Shown: positions 42,406-50,826 of the stretch, in pieces
How the letters are laid out: the number at the start of each line of letters is the position of its first letter
How positions within the stretch are numbered: position 1 is the stretch's first letter
From: Bog-159 sp963709155
Lineage (GTDB): Bacteria > Acidobacteriota > Terriglobia > Bryobacterales > Bryobacteraceae
Assembly (NCBI GenBank): GCA_963709155.1
Contig: CAVPVD010000010.1
Location: forward strand, 1-64,000
Length of the DNA: 64,000 bases
Direction of reading: 5' to 3'
Made by a program: the position numbers and the translations under genes
Notes under the pieces: model-generated
Seen by the model: the letters and a program-made list of their open reading frames with translations, nothing else
What the model was told of the DNA's origin: nothing
Databases searched by the model: none

Positions 42406-44052
42406 TCAGCGAATCCCGCTGAGGGTATCGAGCAGGTTGGGTCCGATTAAGCTGCCCCATCCCGTCACCAGATCGTAACCGGCGACCGCGGTGTATTTGC
42501 CGTTGCTGCCACTGACGATGTCGTGGAAATCGCTGGCATAATTCGGTCCCAAAGCAACCCGATAGAGCGCCGGATTAAGAAATCCGAAGGTGGCTTCGCC
42601 GTTGAGGACCGCCTGTTGGTTCACCAACGCCATGAAGCCCGCCCACTGCGGCGAGGCATAACTGGTGCCGCCATTTCCGCCGCTGCAGGAGCCGTCCCAG
42701 CAGCTATATTGATTGGTATTCGCTTCCGCGGCGACATCCGGAATGTTACGCAAAGTGGTCGATCCGCCATTCGAGGCGTCGATGACTCCAGCCAGCATCT
42801 GGTATGCCGGAATGGGGATTTTGTTCTTCGAAGGCATGCCGGCACTGTATTTCCAGCCCGTTTCCGATTTCCAGGCGCCGCCGGGCCCGTCGGTCGTCAG
42901 GTCCGTCCCGCCGACGGCGGTCAGGTAGGGATCGTCCGCCGGCCAGACAGTGTCCGCCGGAGTGCTAGACCCGTTGTCGCCGGTAGCCACGAACAGGGTT
43001 TGCCCCTGCGCCATAAACTCTTTGAATATGGGGTCCACGCTGCTTTCGTCGTCCGACCAACCCCAGGAACAGCTTAGCTGCTTCGATGTATTGTCGGCCG
43101 CCATCTGGCTGAAAATCGAGACATCGCTGTTTCCCACGTAAACCACTACATGGCTCAACCCGGGCGCCATGGAAATGGTCATCTCGATATCCAGGACCTG
43201 TTCGCTGTCGTCACACTTCGGGGGCGGACAGCCGAGGGGCCTTCCGTTCAATGATACGCCGCTAATCGGAACGTTGAGCGGCTGATTGACCTTCGTGAAG
43301 TAAAGCTGGACGTCACTGACTTCGTATCCCGCATATTCAAACAACCCCACCGACTGGCCCGCGCCGGTGAGCGGGCCGGACCCATAGTATGCGGCGCGCA
43401 TGTCGCTTCCGATAAACTGGCCGTTTGGACCTGAGCCGGTGGCTTTGCCGGCTTCCTCCGGCGTTTGCGCGGTGCGGATGTGCTTGGCATGCGGCAAGGT
43501 GAAGTCGTCCAAACCGGAGATATGCAACACGGGAACTTCCAGATCGAGGGTAGGTTCCCGATCCGGCGCGTGGAAGGTGCGCTCCTCGGCCGGATGACGA
43601 TAGACTCCGATGGTCACATGCAAGGCGCTCTCGACGTTCTCCACCGGACCTTCGACATCCACCACCAGGCGGTTCGCGCGCGTGCCAGTCACCGTCAGAC
43701 CATTAGCCGCGGCAAAGCGGACCACGGCATCATGATCCTCCTGGGCCGGTCCAAAGCGCGCGGCAAACTCCGCCACGCTGAGGTAGTGACGATAGGTGGG
43801 ACTCGCCGGATCGTATATTTGCGTCAGCAGATCGTCGAGCTCATTTTCATTGCGTAGTGGCAATGAGATGGCGAGGCTCATCTGCTGGCCGCGCGGCAAT
43901 TCCCCAATTCGCGCGGCCTGTCCATTGACCACCGCCGGTGGCACGTGCGCGGTTAGTGGCTGTTGCCGCGCCTGGATCGGCGCTGCAAGCGCAAGCGCCC
44001 CCGCGAAAAATGCGGCCAGACGCCGCGCGGCGGCGTTGCCTGAAATTCTCAT
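42406..44052 (-). CDS. Sedolisin (S53 family) serine-carboxyl protease, secreted
   Basis: 548 residues. Signal peptide (LAAFFAGALALAAPIQA), an activation prodomain (about 35-190, with PASPTYRHYLSVAEFAARFGP) and the S53 catalytic domain. The Glu-Asp-Ser machinery is complete: E284 and D288 in DDSEQVLDIEM, oxyanion D359 in ATGDNGS and nucleophile S464 in GGTSYASPQWAG. The C-terminal calcium site is FHDI (D511) with AGYDLVTGWG (D527). Such enzymes are exported, self-process at acidic pH and digest proteins outside the cell, fitting an acid-soil bacterium. Confidence 0.92.
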   Translation of the reverse strand: MRISGNAAARRLAAFFAGALALAAPIQARQQPLTAHVPPAVVNGQAARIGELPRGQQMSLAISLPLRNENELDDLLTQIYDPASPTYRHYLSVAEFAARFGPAQEDHDAVVRFAAANGLTVTGTRANRLVVDVEGPVENVESALHVTIGVYRHPAEERTFHAPDREPTLDLEVPVLHISGLDDFTLPHAKHIRTAQTPEEAGKATGSGPNGQFIGSDMRAAYYGSGPLTGAGQSVGLFEYAGYEVSDVQLYFTKVNQPLNVPISGVSLNGRPLGCPPPKCDDSEQVLDIEMTISMAPGLSHVVVYVGNSDVSIFSQMAADNTSKQLSCSWGWSDDESSVDPIFKEFMAQGQTLFVATGDNGSSTPADTVWPADDPYLTAVGGTDLTTDGPGGAWKSETGWKYSAGMPSKNKIPIPAYQMLAGVIDASNGGSTTLRNIPDVAAEANTNQYSCWDGSCSGGNGGTSYASPQWAGFMALVNQQAVLNGEATFGFLNPALYRVALGPNYASDFHDIVSGSNGKYTAVAGYDLVTGWGSLIGPNLLDTLSGIR

Positions 44053-44330
44053 AAGGAAAGATACCCCAGTCTTCGGCGGGTGCCGAGGATTCTGAGTCTA
44101 ACACGATATTCGGTAGCGGCTGGCAGGCACCGGAGGGCTCCGGCTGCCATTCGAATGGCGCATCGGCAGGAAATTGGCGCCAGGCGGCGGTTGCGTCTGG
44201 GAACCTCGCTGCCTAAATCGGTGATAAACGGGCTGTGGCGAAACGTCGGGTCCTTGGCCCGCGGCGTGCTCTTAGCCGGAACCGATGGTGGCTTCGAGCC
44301 AGCACAAAGAATTGAGGAACTCCCTTCGTC
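44053..44330 (+). other. Structured leader between sedolisin and CpaE-like genes
   Basis: 278 bases upstream of two divergent starts. It contains a hairpin (GGCAG 44122-44126 with CTGCC 44144-44148; CCGGAG with CTCCGG inside), a perfect 12-bp palindrome CCATTCGAATGG (44147-44158) and a closing pair ATCGGT (44217-44222) with ACCGAT (44281-44286). No T tract and no recognised riboswitch core. It may be a folded 5' leader of the CpaE-like gene or an operator region. Confidence 0.35.
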
Positions 44331-45524
44331 ATGCCGGAACCCTGCTTGAAAGTGCTCCTGATTGAAAACGATTCGAACTATGCCGCCCGGGTGCGGGATA
44401 TGCTGTCCCAGGTCCCGGGCCAGTCATTCGATCTGCAATGGTCGGAAGCCCTGCTGCCGGGCCTGGACCGCCTGGCCAAAGCCGATTTTGACGTCGTTCT
44501 GATCGACACGGCTCTCCCTGAATGCCACGGCTTGGACGCCCTCGAAGCGCTGCGCATGCACGCGCGGGGCGTTCCGATTGTGATTTTGAGCGGCCTCGAT
44601 AGTGAAGCCTTTGCCCTGCGGGCCGTGCAAATCGGCGCGCAGGACTATCTGGTCAAAAGCAAGCTGGAACCCGATCTACTCTACCGCAGCCTGCGCTACG
44701 CCATCGTCCGGCAGAAAAGCCAGACCGACGGCACCAAGGCGGAATCGCAAGGTCCTCCTTTACGGGTCATCGGGTGTCTCGGAGCCAAGGGCGGGGTGGG
44801 CACTACCACGGTCGCTTGCCACTCCAGCCTCGAGCTGAAGCGGCAGACCGGCCAGCGCGTGCTTCTCGCCGATCTGGATATGAGCGGCGGCGCGGTCGGC
44901 TACCTGATGCGGGCGAAATCCACCTACACGATTCTCGACGCAGCCAACGATCTGCTGCGGCTGGACCAGAGCTTCTGGGACAAAGTGGTGTTCAACGGCC
45001 CTGAAGATCTTGAGATCCTGCCCTTGGCCGCGCCCATCTGTTCGGAAGAACAGATTCGCTCGGACCGTATCCGCTACGTGCTGCGCTTCCTGCGATCGCT
45101 CTATCCCTGGGTGGTGCTGGACCTCGGCCGGCTCAGCCCCTTCACGGCGAGCCTTCTTTCGGATTTGACGGATCTGCTGTTGGTGACCACCTACGATCTG
45201 GCCGCCATCAGGGAAACGCGGCAAGTCGTCCATCGGTTGGCGGAAATGGGGTTCGAGTCGAGACGCGTCACCCTTTTGGTGAACAAGGTTCCCAAGATGG
45301 ACTGCGTGGCCGCGCTGGAGGTATCCAAAGTACTGGGCATCCAGGGCTCGGTGATCGTGCCCGAAGGCACGACCGGCGTGTTCGACGCCAAGAGCGGGAT
45401 CCATCCGCAGTTAGCCCGCCTGGCCGCCACTCTGGCCGGTTTGGAAGAGAAACCGGCGGCATGGAAGTACTTCTCATTCCTGGCCGCGCTATACGGCCGG
45501 AACCGCCAACTGAAGACGGCCTAG
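44331..45524 (+). CDS. CpaE/TadZ-like protein: receiver domain plus ParA/MinD-type ATPase
   Basis: 397 residues. Residues 8-125 are a response-regulator receiver: acidic ENDSN, phospho-acceptor Asp in VVLIDTALPE and Lys in LVKSKL. After a linker, residues about 145-390 are a MinD-like ATPase with deviant Walker A KGGVGTTTVACHSS, VLLADLDMSGG and WVVLDLGR. This is the architecture of CpaE/TadZ, which places type IVc (Tad/Flp) pilus machines at the cell pole. No tad, cpa or rcp gene is in the window. The phosphorylatable Asp seems intact, unlike in many TadZ proteins. The ATG is preceded by GAGGAA at about 44312. Confidence 0.82.
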   Translation: MPEPCLKVLLIENDSNYAARVRDMLSQVPGQSFDLQWSEALLPGLDRLAKADFDVVLIDTALPECHGLDALEALRMHARGVPIVILSGLDSEAFALRAVQIGAQDYLVKSKLEPDLLYRSLRYAIVRQKSQTDGTKAESQGPPLRVIGCLGAKGGVGTTTVACHSSLELKRQTGQRVLLADLDMSGGAVGYLMRAKSTYTILDAANDLLRLDQSFWDKVVFNGPEDLEILPLAAPICSEEQIRSDRIRYVLRFLRSLYPWVVLDLGRLSPFTASLLSDLTDLLLVTTYDLAAIRETRQVVHRLAEMGFESRRVTLLVNKVPKMDCVAALEVSKVLGIQGSVIVPEGTTGVFDAKSGIHPQLARLAATLAGLEEKPAAWKYFSFLAALYGRNRQLKTA

Positions 45525-45544
45525 AAATTGCCGCCCTCGTGGCG

Positions 45545-45586
45545 CACGCTTCAGTCACGCTTCAGTCCGCCGTCTTACAATCGGAG
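45545..45586 (+). promoter_or_regulatory. Tandem 11-bp repeat, -10 box and RBS before the amidohydrolase gene
   Basis: CACGCTTCAGT occurs twice head to tail (45545-45555, 45556-45566). TACAAT follows at 45576-45581 and GGAG at 45583-45586, just ahead of ATG 45588. The direct repeat occupies the -35 area, as an activator site would. The very short distance from -10 to ATG implies an almost leaderless mRNA, or a different promoter. Confidence 0.4.
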
Positions 45587-45587
45587 A

Positions 45588-47282
45588 ATGCCGGGATTAC
45601 GGGTGGGACTTTTAACGATGCTTCTCTTTGCCGGTGTTCGCATTGCGGGCGCGCAGCCCTCCGCCAGCCTCGTTTTGCTGAACGGCAAAATATGGACCGT
45701 GAGCGACGCCCAACCGCGCGCCGAGGCGGTAGCTTGCCTGGGAAGCCGCATCGTCGCGGTGGGATCGAACGATGAAATCCGCAAGTGGATCGCAGCGGGC
45801 ACGGAAGTAATCGATCTGGGCGGCAAGCTGGTGTTGCCCGGCTTCAACGACGCGCACGTCCACTTCTTCGACGGCGGCGAGAATCTGGCCGGCGTGCAAT
45901 TGCGCACTACCCGGTCGGAAGCCGAGTTTCGCGCGCGCATGGCGGATTTCGCCGCCAAACAGCCGGCCGGACGCTGGGTCACCGGGGGCAACTGGGACCA
46001 TGAAAACTGGACGCCCGCGCGCCTGCCCACGCGCCAGTTGATCGATTCCGTTACAGCCGGGCATCCGGTGTTCGTCAACCGGCTGGATGGCCACATGGCG
46101 CTCGCCAACTCGCAAGCGCTCAAATTGGCCGGCATTACCCGCGATACGCCGGACCCGCCCGGCGGAACCATTGTGCGCGACGCGGCGGGCGAACCCACCG
46201 GAGTGTTGAAGGATGGCGCCATGGAGCGCGTGTATCGCGTAATCCCGCCCGCTTCCCCGGACCAGATTGCGGATGCCGTGCGCGCGGCCATGCGCTATGC
46301 CGCCGAAAACGGCGTCACCAGCGTGCAGGATATGTCCGCGGCGCCGGAGATCCTGCGCGTGTATCAGACGCTGCTGGCGCGTGGTGAATTGACCGTGCGC
46401 ATCTCCGGTCACCAGCCGCTGGCCACCTGGGCACGCCTGGCGGCCGTGGGACTGCGCGCGGATTTCGGCGGCGAAAAGCTACACATCGGCGGGCTGAAGG
46501 GCTTTGCGGATGGCTCCCTGGGCTCGACCACGGCGCTCTTCTTCGAGCCATACCTGGATGCGCCGAACACTACCGGCTTGGCAAACAGCGAAATGATCCC
46601 GGTGAGCAAGATGCAGGGCCACATCCTCGACGCGGATCGCGCCGGGCTGCAGGTGGCCATCCATGCTATCGGCGATAAGGCCAACCATACGGTTTTGGAT
46701 ATGTACGAAGAAGCCGAACAGCGCAACGGACCACGCGACCGGCGCTTTCGCATCGAGCACGCGCAACATTTGCTGCGGGACGACATCCCCCGTTTCGGCA
46801 AACTCCACGTGATCGCCTCCATGCAGCCGTACCATTGCATCGACGATGGCCGCTGGGCGGAGAAGCGTATCGGCCCGCTGCGCGCCAAGACCACGTATGC
46901 CTTCCGCTCGCTCCTGGACACGGGCGCGGTCCTGGCGTTCGGCTCGGATTGGCCGGTGGCGCCCATGGTCCCGCTGATGGGAATCTACGCGGCCGCCACG
47001 CGCCGTACGCTCGATGGCAAACATCCCGACGGATGGGTGCCCGAACAAAAGATCAGCGTGGCAGAGGCGATCCGGGCCTACACCACGGGCTCGGCTTACG
47101 CCAGCTTCGACGACAAGATCAAGGGCTCCATTCAGCCTGGCCAACTGGCGGATATGGTGGTTGTATCGGACGATATTCTGAGCATCCCGGCTGCCGGCAT
47201 TGAGAAAACGCGCGTGGAGACCACCGTGTTCGACGGAAAAGTGATCTATCGGCGAAGCGGGGCCGAGGCGAGGGCACAATAG
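45588..47282 (+). CDS. YtcJ-like amidohydrolase, secreted
   Basis: 564 residues from ATG 45588. Signal peptide (VGLLTMLLFAGVRIAGAQ). The amidohydrolase-3 domain begins with LVLLNGKIWTVSD and LVLPGFNDAHVHF, giving the metal-binding His-x-His. Later metal ligands are the His in LQVAIHAIGDKANH, the His in FRIEHAQHL and the Asp in AFGSDWPVAPM. The C-terminus IKGSIQPGQLADMVVVSDD closes the composite beta domain. Members hydrolyse amide or formamide bonds of unknown substrates, here apparently in the periplasm. Confidence 0.87.
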   Translation: MPGLRVGLLTMLLFAGVRIAGAQPSASLVLLNGKIWTVSDAQPRAEAVACLGSRIVAVGSNDEIRKWIAAGTEVIDLGGKLVLPGFNDAHVHFFDGGENLAGVQLRTTRSEAEFRARMADFAAKQPAGRWVTGGNWDHENWTPARLPTRQLIDSVTAGHPVFVNRLDGHMALANSQALKLAGITRDTPDPPGGTIVRDAAGEPTGVLKDGAMERVYRVIPPASPDQIADAVRAAMRYAAENGVTSVQDMSAAPEILRVYQTLLARGELTVRISGHQPLATWARLAAVGLRADFGGEKLHIGGLKGFADGSLGSTTALFFEPYLDAPNTTGLANSEMIPVSKMQGHILDADRAGLQVAIHAIGDKANHTVLDMYEEAEQRNGPRDRRFRIEHAQHLLRDDIPRFGKLHVIASMQPYHCIDDGRWAEKRIGPLRAKTTYAFRSLLDTGAVLAFGSDWPVAPMVPLMGIYAAATRRTLDGKHPDGWVPEQKISVAEAIRAYTTGSAYASFDDKIKGSIQPGQLADMVVVSDDILSIPAAGIEKTRVETTVFDGKVIYRRSGAEARAQ

Positions 47283-47286
47283 GCTT

Positions 47287-47826
47287 ATGGCGCCGGCGAC
47301 CGGACTGACCATCGACGATTTCGAGCAACTCCCCGAGGCTCTCGCGCACAATCATGAGCTGGTGGACGGAGAACTTGTAGACGTATCTGGAAACACGCCG
47401 CAACACAATGAACTCCGCGATTCCCTCGTTGAACTCTTGCGCCCGTTCGTCAGAGAGCATCAACTCGGCAATGTGATTTCCGAACAGGAATACGACTTTG
47501 ACGGTAACGCCCACGGGCCGGACGTTAGTTTCTACAACAAATCGAAGCGCCCGCTGCGCACCAAGAATCTGCGTGTGCAGCGGTTTGTGCCGGACCTTGC
47601 CGTTGAGATTGTTTCGGTCAACGATACATTCGAGAAGCTGGCCAGCAAGGCGCAGCGCTATCGTCAATGCGGCACGCGGGAGGTCTGGATCTTCTCCGTG
47701 GAGACCCGCCAGGCGTTTCTCTACTCCGAACAACGGCGCGTCATCCTGGACGAGAACGACGAGTTCCGCCCGGAAACCATCCCCGGATTTGCGATTCGTA
47801 TCGGTGAATTGTTAGACCGGAACTAG
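47287..47826 (+). CDS. Uma2 family (DUF820) PD-(D/E)xK nuclease-like protein
   Basis: 179 residues, starting 4 bases after the amidohydrolase stop. The typical Uma2 order is seen: LTIDDFEQLPE, YELVDGELV-like motif (HELVDGELVDVS), HNELRDSLVELL, Asp in HGPDVSF, then PDLAVEIVSVNDTFEKLASKA with the Glu and the conserved basic residue, and YRQCGTREVWIF. The family has a restriction-endonuclease fold but unknown biology; many copies per genome are common in Acidobacteria and Cyanobacteria. Less GC-rich codon use than neighbours hints at transfer. Confidence 0.85.
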   Translation: MAPATGLTIDDFEQLPEALAHNHELVDGELVDVSGNTPQHNELRDSLVELLRPFVREHQLGNVISEQEYDFDGNAHGPDVSFYNKSKRPLRTKNLRVQRFVPDLAVEIVSVNDTFEKLASKAQRYRQCGTREVWIFSVETRQAFLYSEQRRVILDENDEFRPETIPGFAIRIGELLDRN

Positions 47827-47841
47827 GGATCGCCCGCGGTC

Positions 47842-48183
47842 CTACGCGACCCCGTGCCGCCGCAGCAATTCCATCGCGCGCGGATCGCCATGCTCCGCCG
47901 CCTTCAGCGCATGCTTTTGCGCAGCGGCATAGTCCGCGCGCACCGCGTAAATCTCGGTAAGGGCGACGTGCGCGTCCGCACAGGCATCGTGCAGCCTTAC
48001 GGCTTCCAGAAGCAGCGCCAGGGCTTCGTCCTGCCGTTGCTCCATACGGTAAAGTTGCGCGAGGTTATACCATGGCCGCGGATTCGCGGGTTCCCGGTCA
48101 ATCCACTCCTTCTGTTCTTGAACGTGGGCCGCGGTTTCGCGATCGAGCGCGAAGGCAATCACTTCTTTGCGCCAGAAACTCAA
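47842..48183 (-). CDS. Small TPR protein
   Basis: 113 residues. Two to three tetratricopeptide motifs: PRPWYNLAQLYRMEQRQDEALALLLEAVRL in pattern, then ADAHVALTEIYAVRADYAAAQKHAL. The N-terminus (FWRKEVIAFALDRETAAHV) is charged, with no signal peptide. ATG overlaps the stop of the glycerate kinase gene (ATGA), making it the last gene of a four-gene minus-strand operon. Probably a protein-interaction module; partner unknown. Confidence 0.75.
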   Translation of the reverse strand: MSFWRKEVIAFALDRETAAHVQEQKEWIDREPANPRPWYNLAQLYRMEQRQDEALALLLEAVRLHDACADAHVALTEIYAVRADYAAAQKHALKAAEHGDPRAMELLRRHGVA

Positions 48184-49484
48184 CGGTTTCCTCCCACCAA
48201 TATCAGATGCACGTCCATCACGTTGGTGTTCGTCGGGCCCGTCACGATCAAATCGCCCAGGCTCTCGAAATAGCGATACGCATCGTTCCGCGCCAGGAAA
48301 TCCTGCGCGCCCGGTTTACGGGTTGCCGTGCGCCCGTCGGCGATCGCGCCCGCCGCATCCGTGGGACCATCGCTGCCGTCCGTGCCGGCGCTCAAGACCA
48401 CGACGTTGGGCAGGCCGGCGATATCGAGGGCCGCCGACAGCACGAATTCCTGGTTCCGGCCGCCCAGGCCATCGCCCCGCAGCGTGACGGTCGTCTCGCC
48501 GCCGGTAATGACGCAGGCTGGCGGTTTCAAAGGCCGGCCGGCATGCACGATCTCCTTGGCAATAGCGGCGTGCATGCGGGCGACCTCGCGCGTTTCGCCT
48601 TCGACGAACGTCGAGAGCACCAGCGTGTGAAAGCCGAGCGCACGGGCGCGCGCGGCGGACGCGTCCACCGCCAGCCGGTTGCTGCCGATCACCACGTTGC
48701 GGACGCGGGCGAACAGGCGATCGCCCGGCTTGGGGGTTTCGGCGATCTCACCACGGCTACCCCGCTGCAGGCGATCGCGAATCGGCGCGGGCGCCTGCGC
48801 GAGGATTCCGTATTTTTCCAAAACCGCCCGCGCGCCTGTGAACATAGATCCGTCCGGCGCGGTGGGGCCGGAGCCGATCACATCGAGATCGTCGCCGATC
48901 ACGTCGGATAGCATTAGCGAGAGGACCCGCGCGGGATAGGCCAGGCGCGCCAGTTGGCCGCCTTTGATTTGGGAAATGTGCTTGCGGACCGCGTTGATCT
49001 CGTGAATATTGGCGCCGCAGGCCAACAACAATTTTGTCACTTCCTGTTTTTCGTCAAGCGTGACGGGATCGGCGGGCAGCGGCAGCAGGGCGGAAGCGCC
49101 GCCGGAGATCAGGCACAGCACCAGATCGTCCGCGCCGGCGCCGGCCGCGAGTTCGGCGATGCGCCGCGCGCCCTCCACACCGCGCTGATCGGGCACGGGA
49201 TGGCCGCACTCGTTCAACTCGATGCGCCGCAGGGGAGCGGCATGGCCGTACTTCACGTTCAGCAGGCCCGCCGTCACACGCCGGCCCAAAACGCGCTCCG
49301 TGGCGCGGGCCATGGCGGCGGCCGCCTTCCCGGCCCCCACTACGTAGATGTGCCGGTATCGCGAAAAGTCTTCATGCGCCAGCCGCGCAGCCACCGCTTG
49401 CTCCGGATTGGCGGCCCGCAGCGCGGCCTTGAAAATCGCCAGCGCATGGCGGCGCAGCTTGCCTTCGGTCCGATCGTCATTCAT
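48180..49484 (-). CDS. Glycerate 2-kinase (GckA/TtuD, MOFRL family)
   Basis: 434 residues from ATG 49484, overlapping the aroK stop by 4 bases. Landmarks of the class II glycerate kinase: VVGAGKAAAAMARA, NECGHPVPDQRGVEGARRI, LCLISGGASALLP, LSDVIGDDLDVIGSGPT and the C-terminal MOFRL segment ITGGETTVTLRGDGLGGRNQE, then LSAGTDGSDGPTDAAGA. It phosphorylates D-glycerate with ATP to 2-phosphoglycerate, feeding glycolysis. It is encoded after an SDR and aroK. The SDR could supply glycerate by reduction but its substrate is unknown. Confidence 0.92.
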   Translation of the reverse strand: MNDDRTEGKLRRHALAIFKAALRAANPEQAVAARLAHEDFSRYRHIYVVGAGKAAAAMARATERVLGRRVTAGLLNVKYGHAAPLRRIELNECGHPVPDQRGVEGARRIAELAAGAGADDLVLCLISGGASALLPLPADPVTLDEKQEVTKLLLACGANIHEINAVRKHISQIKGGQLARLAYPARVLSLMLSDVIGDDLDVIGSGPTAPDGSMFTGARAVLEKYGILAQAPAPIRDRLQRGSRGEIAETPKPGDRLFARVRNVVIGSNRLAVDASAARARALGFHTLVLSTFVEGETREVARMHAAIAKEIVHAGRPLKPPACVITGGETTVTLRGDGLGGRNQEFVLSAALDIAGLPNVVVLSAGTDGSDGPTDAAGAIADGRTATRKPGAQDFLARNDAYRYFESLGDLIVTGPTNTNVMDVHLILVGGNR

Positions 49485-50011
49485 TTGAATAATGGCAGGC
49501 GCAGCACGGCTTCCACGGCCACCGCCGGATCGTCGCTCTCGATGGGAACGCGGTAATCCGCGCGCGCGTACGATTCGCGGCGCGTTTCGTAAAGCTCGGC
49601 GAAGCTCACTGGATCGCGCGCCAGCGGCCGGTGGGATGCGGGCCCGACGCGCCGGCGGACCGTCTCGAAAGGACAATCCAGCCAGATGCTGACGCCGTTT
49701 TCCGCGAGCAGTGCATGGTTTTCGGGCTGCACGACCGCGCCGCCGCCCAGCGCCAGAACCGCGGGCCGGCCGCACTCGATGGCGCGTACATGCCGCCGCA
49801 GTGTCTCCCGCTCCAATCGCCGGAACTCCGCTTCGCCGCGTGATTCGAAGATCTCAAAAATGGCGGTTTTTTCCGCGGCTTCGATTTCGGCATCCAGGTC
49901 CACGAAGTGCCATCCGATCCGCTCGGCAAGCAGACGGCCGACCGTGCTTTTGCCGGACCCCATGAATCCGACCAGATAGATTCCCGGCGTGCGTTTCAGT
50001 TTCAGGATCAT
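49481..50011 (-). CDS. aroK: Shikimate kinase
   Basis: 176 residues, normal size. P-loop FMGSGKSTVGRLLA, shikimate-binding DLDAEIE, the FEIFESRGEAEFRRLERE motif with Arg and Glu, GGGAVV and the lid HRPLAR. It phosphorylates shikimate at O3 in the aromatic amino acid pathway. It overlaps both neighbours by 4 bases (ATGA), so translation is coupled with the SDR upstream and glycerate kinase downstream. aroDE lies 16 kb away on the other strand. Confidence 0.94.
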   Translation of the reverse strand: MILKLKRTPGIYLVGFMGSGKSTVGRLLAERIGWHFVDLDAEIEAAEKTAIFEIFESRGEAEFRRLERETLRRHVRAIECGRPAVLALGGGAVVQPENHALLAENGVSIWLDCPFETVRRRVGPASHRPLARDPVSFAELYETRRESYARADYRVPIESDDPAVAVEAVLRLPLFK

Positions 50012-50781
50012 ACGTCGTGCAAAATGGCGGCGAGCTGCGCATCTACCAGCGCGGGGAACAAGCGTTCAGCCAGTACAAACAGCCAATTGGACCTGGGAGC
50101 CATCACAGTGCGCGCGCCGCGCTCCACCCCGCGCACCATGGCTTCGGCGCACTGCGCGGGCGTAATGGCGAACTGTTTGCGCCGGGCGATCCCCGGCGGC
50201 GGATCGCCACCCAAAGCGTGTTCCTGAAACTTCGTCTTCACATATCCCGGGCAGACCGTAATGGTGTGAATACCGTCTTTCTTCAATTCCATGCGCAAGC
50301 CGTCGGTGAGCGAGCCCAAAGCGTACTTAGATGCGGAGTAGAGTGTCAACCAGGGCAGCGTGACCCGCCCCGCGATGGAGGATACATTCACGATCACGCC
50401 GCTGGCGCGCCGGCGCATGTGCGGCGCGACGAGTTGCGTCAGCGCCAGCGGTACAAAGAAATTCAGCTCGAACAGGCTCCGCGCGTCCGCGAGCGGCGCG
50501 CTCCAGGCAGGATCGTAAAGGCCCATGCCGGCGTTGTTAATCAGGATATCGACCGCGCCGAACCGGTCGATCGTCGCATTCACGGCGGCCTCGCGAACCT
50601 CGGGGACGGTTAGATCGCCTGCCGTGATCACCGCGCCAGGCCCACCGGCGATGCGCAACTTCTCCGCGGATCGGGCAATCAAAGATAGCCGCGCGCCGCG
50701 CTTCAGGAAAGCTTCCGCGCACGCCGCGCCGATACCCTCCGAAGCTCCCGTGATAAGGACCACTTTTCCGTCGATGCGCAT
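50008..50781 (-). CDS. SDR family NAD(P)-dependent oxidoreductase
   Basis: 257 residues. TGASEGIG cofactor loop, LINNAGMG, Ser in VNVSSIAG, YSASKYALG with Tyr and Lys, and CPGYVKTKF. The extended C-terminal part (GGDPPPGIARRKQFAITPAQ, then FVLAERLFPALVD) resembles the DltE/YqjQ-like branch of SDRs, some membrane-associated. First gene of the four-gene minus-strand operon and divergent from the LON-domain gene, with 45 bases between starts. Substrate unknown. Confidence 0.87.
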   Translation of the reverse strand: MRIDGKVVLITGASEGIGAACAEAFLKRGARLSLIARSAEKLRIAGGPGAVITAGDLTVPEVREAAVNATIDRFGAVDILINNAGMGLYDPAWSAPLADARSLFELNFFVPLALTQLVAPHMRRRASGVIVNVSSIAGRVTLPWLTLYSASKYALGSLTDGLRMELKKDGIHTITVCPGYVKTKFQEHALGGDPPPGIARRKQFAITPAQCAEAMVRGVERGARTVMAPRSNWLFVLAERLFPALVDAQLAAILHDV

Positions 50782-50826
50782 TTTTCCGTGTTTGCCGGAA
50801 CCGGCCTGAGACGCAATAATGGTAGC

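Noticed and set aside
44217..44286. Possible cyclic di-GMP (GEMM-I) riboswitch before the CpaE-like gene
   Set aside because: The closing pair and a 3' TTAGCCGGAACCGAT look similar, but the conserved GGACGCAAAGC core is missing.
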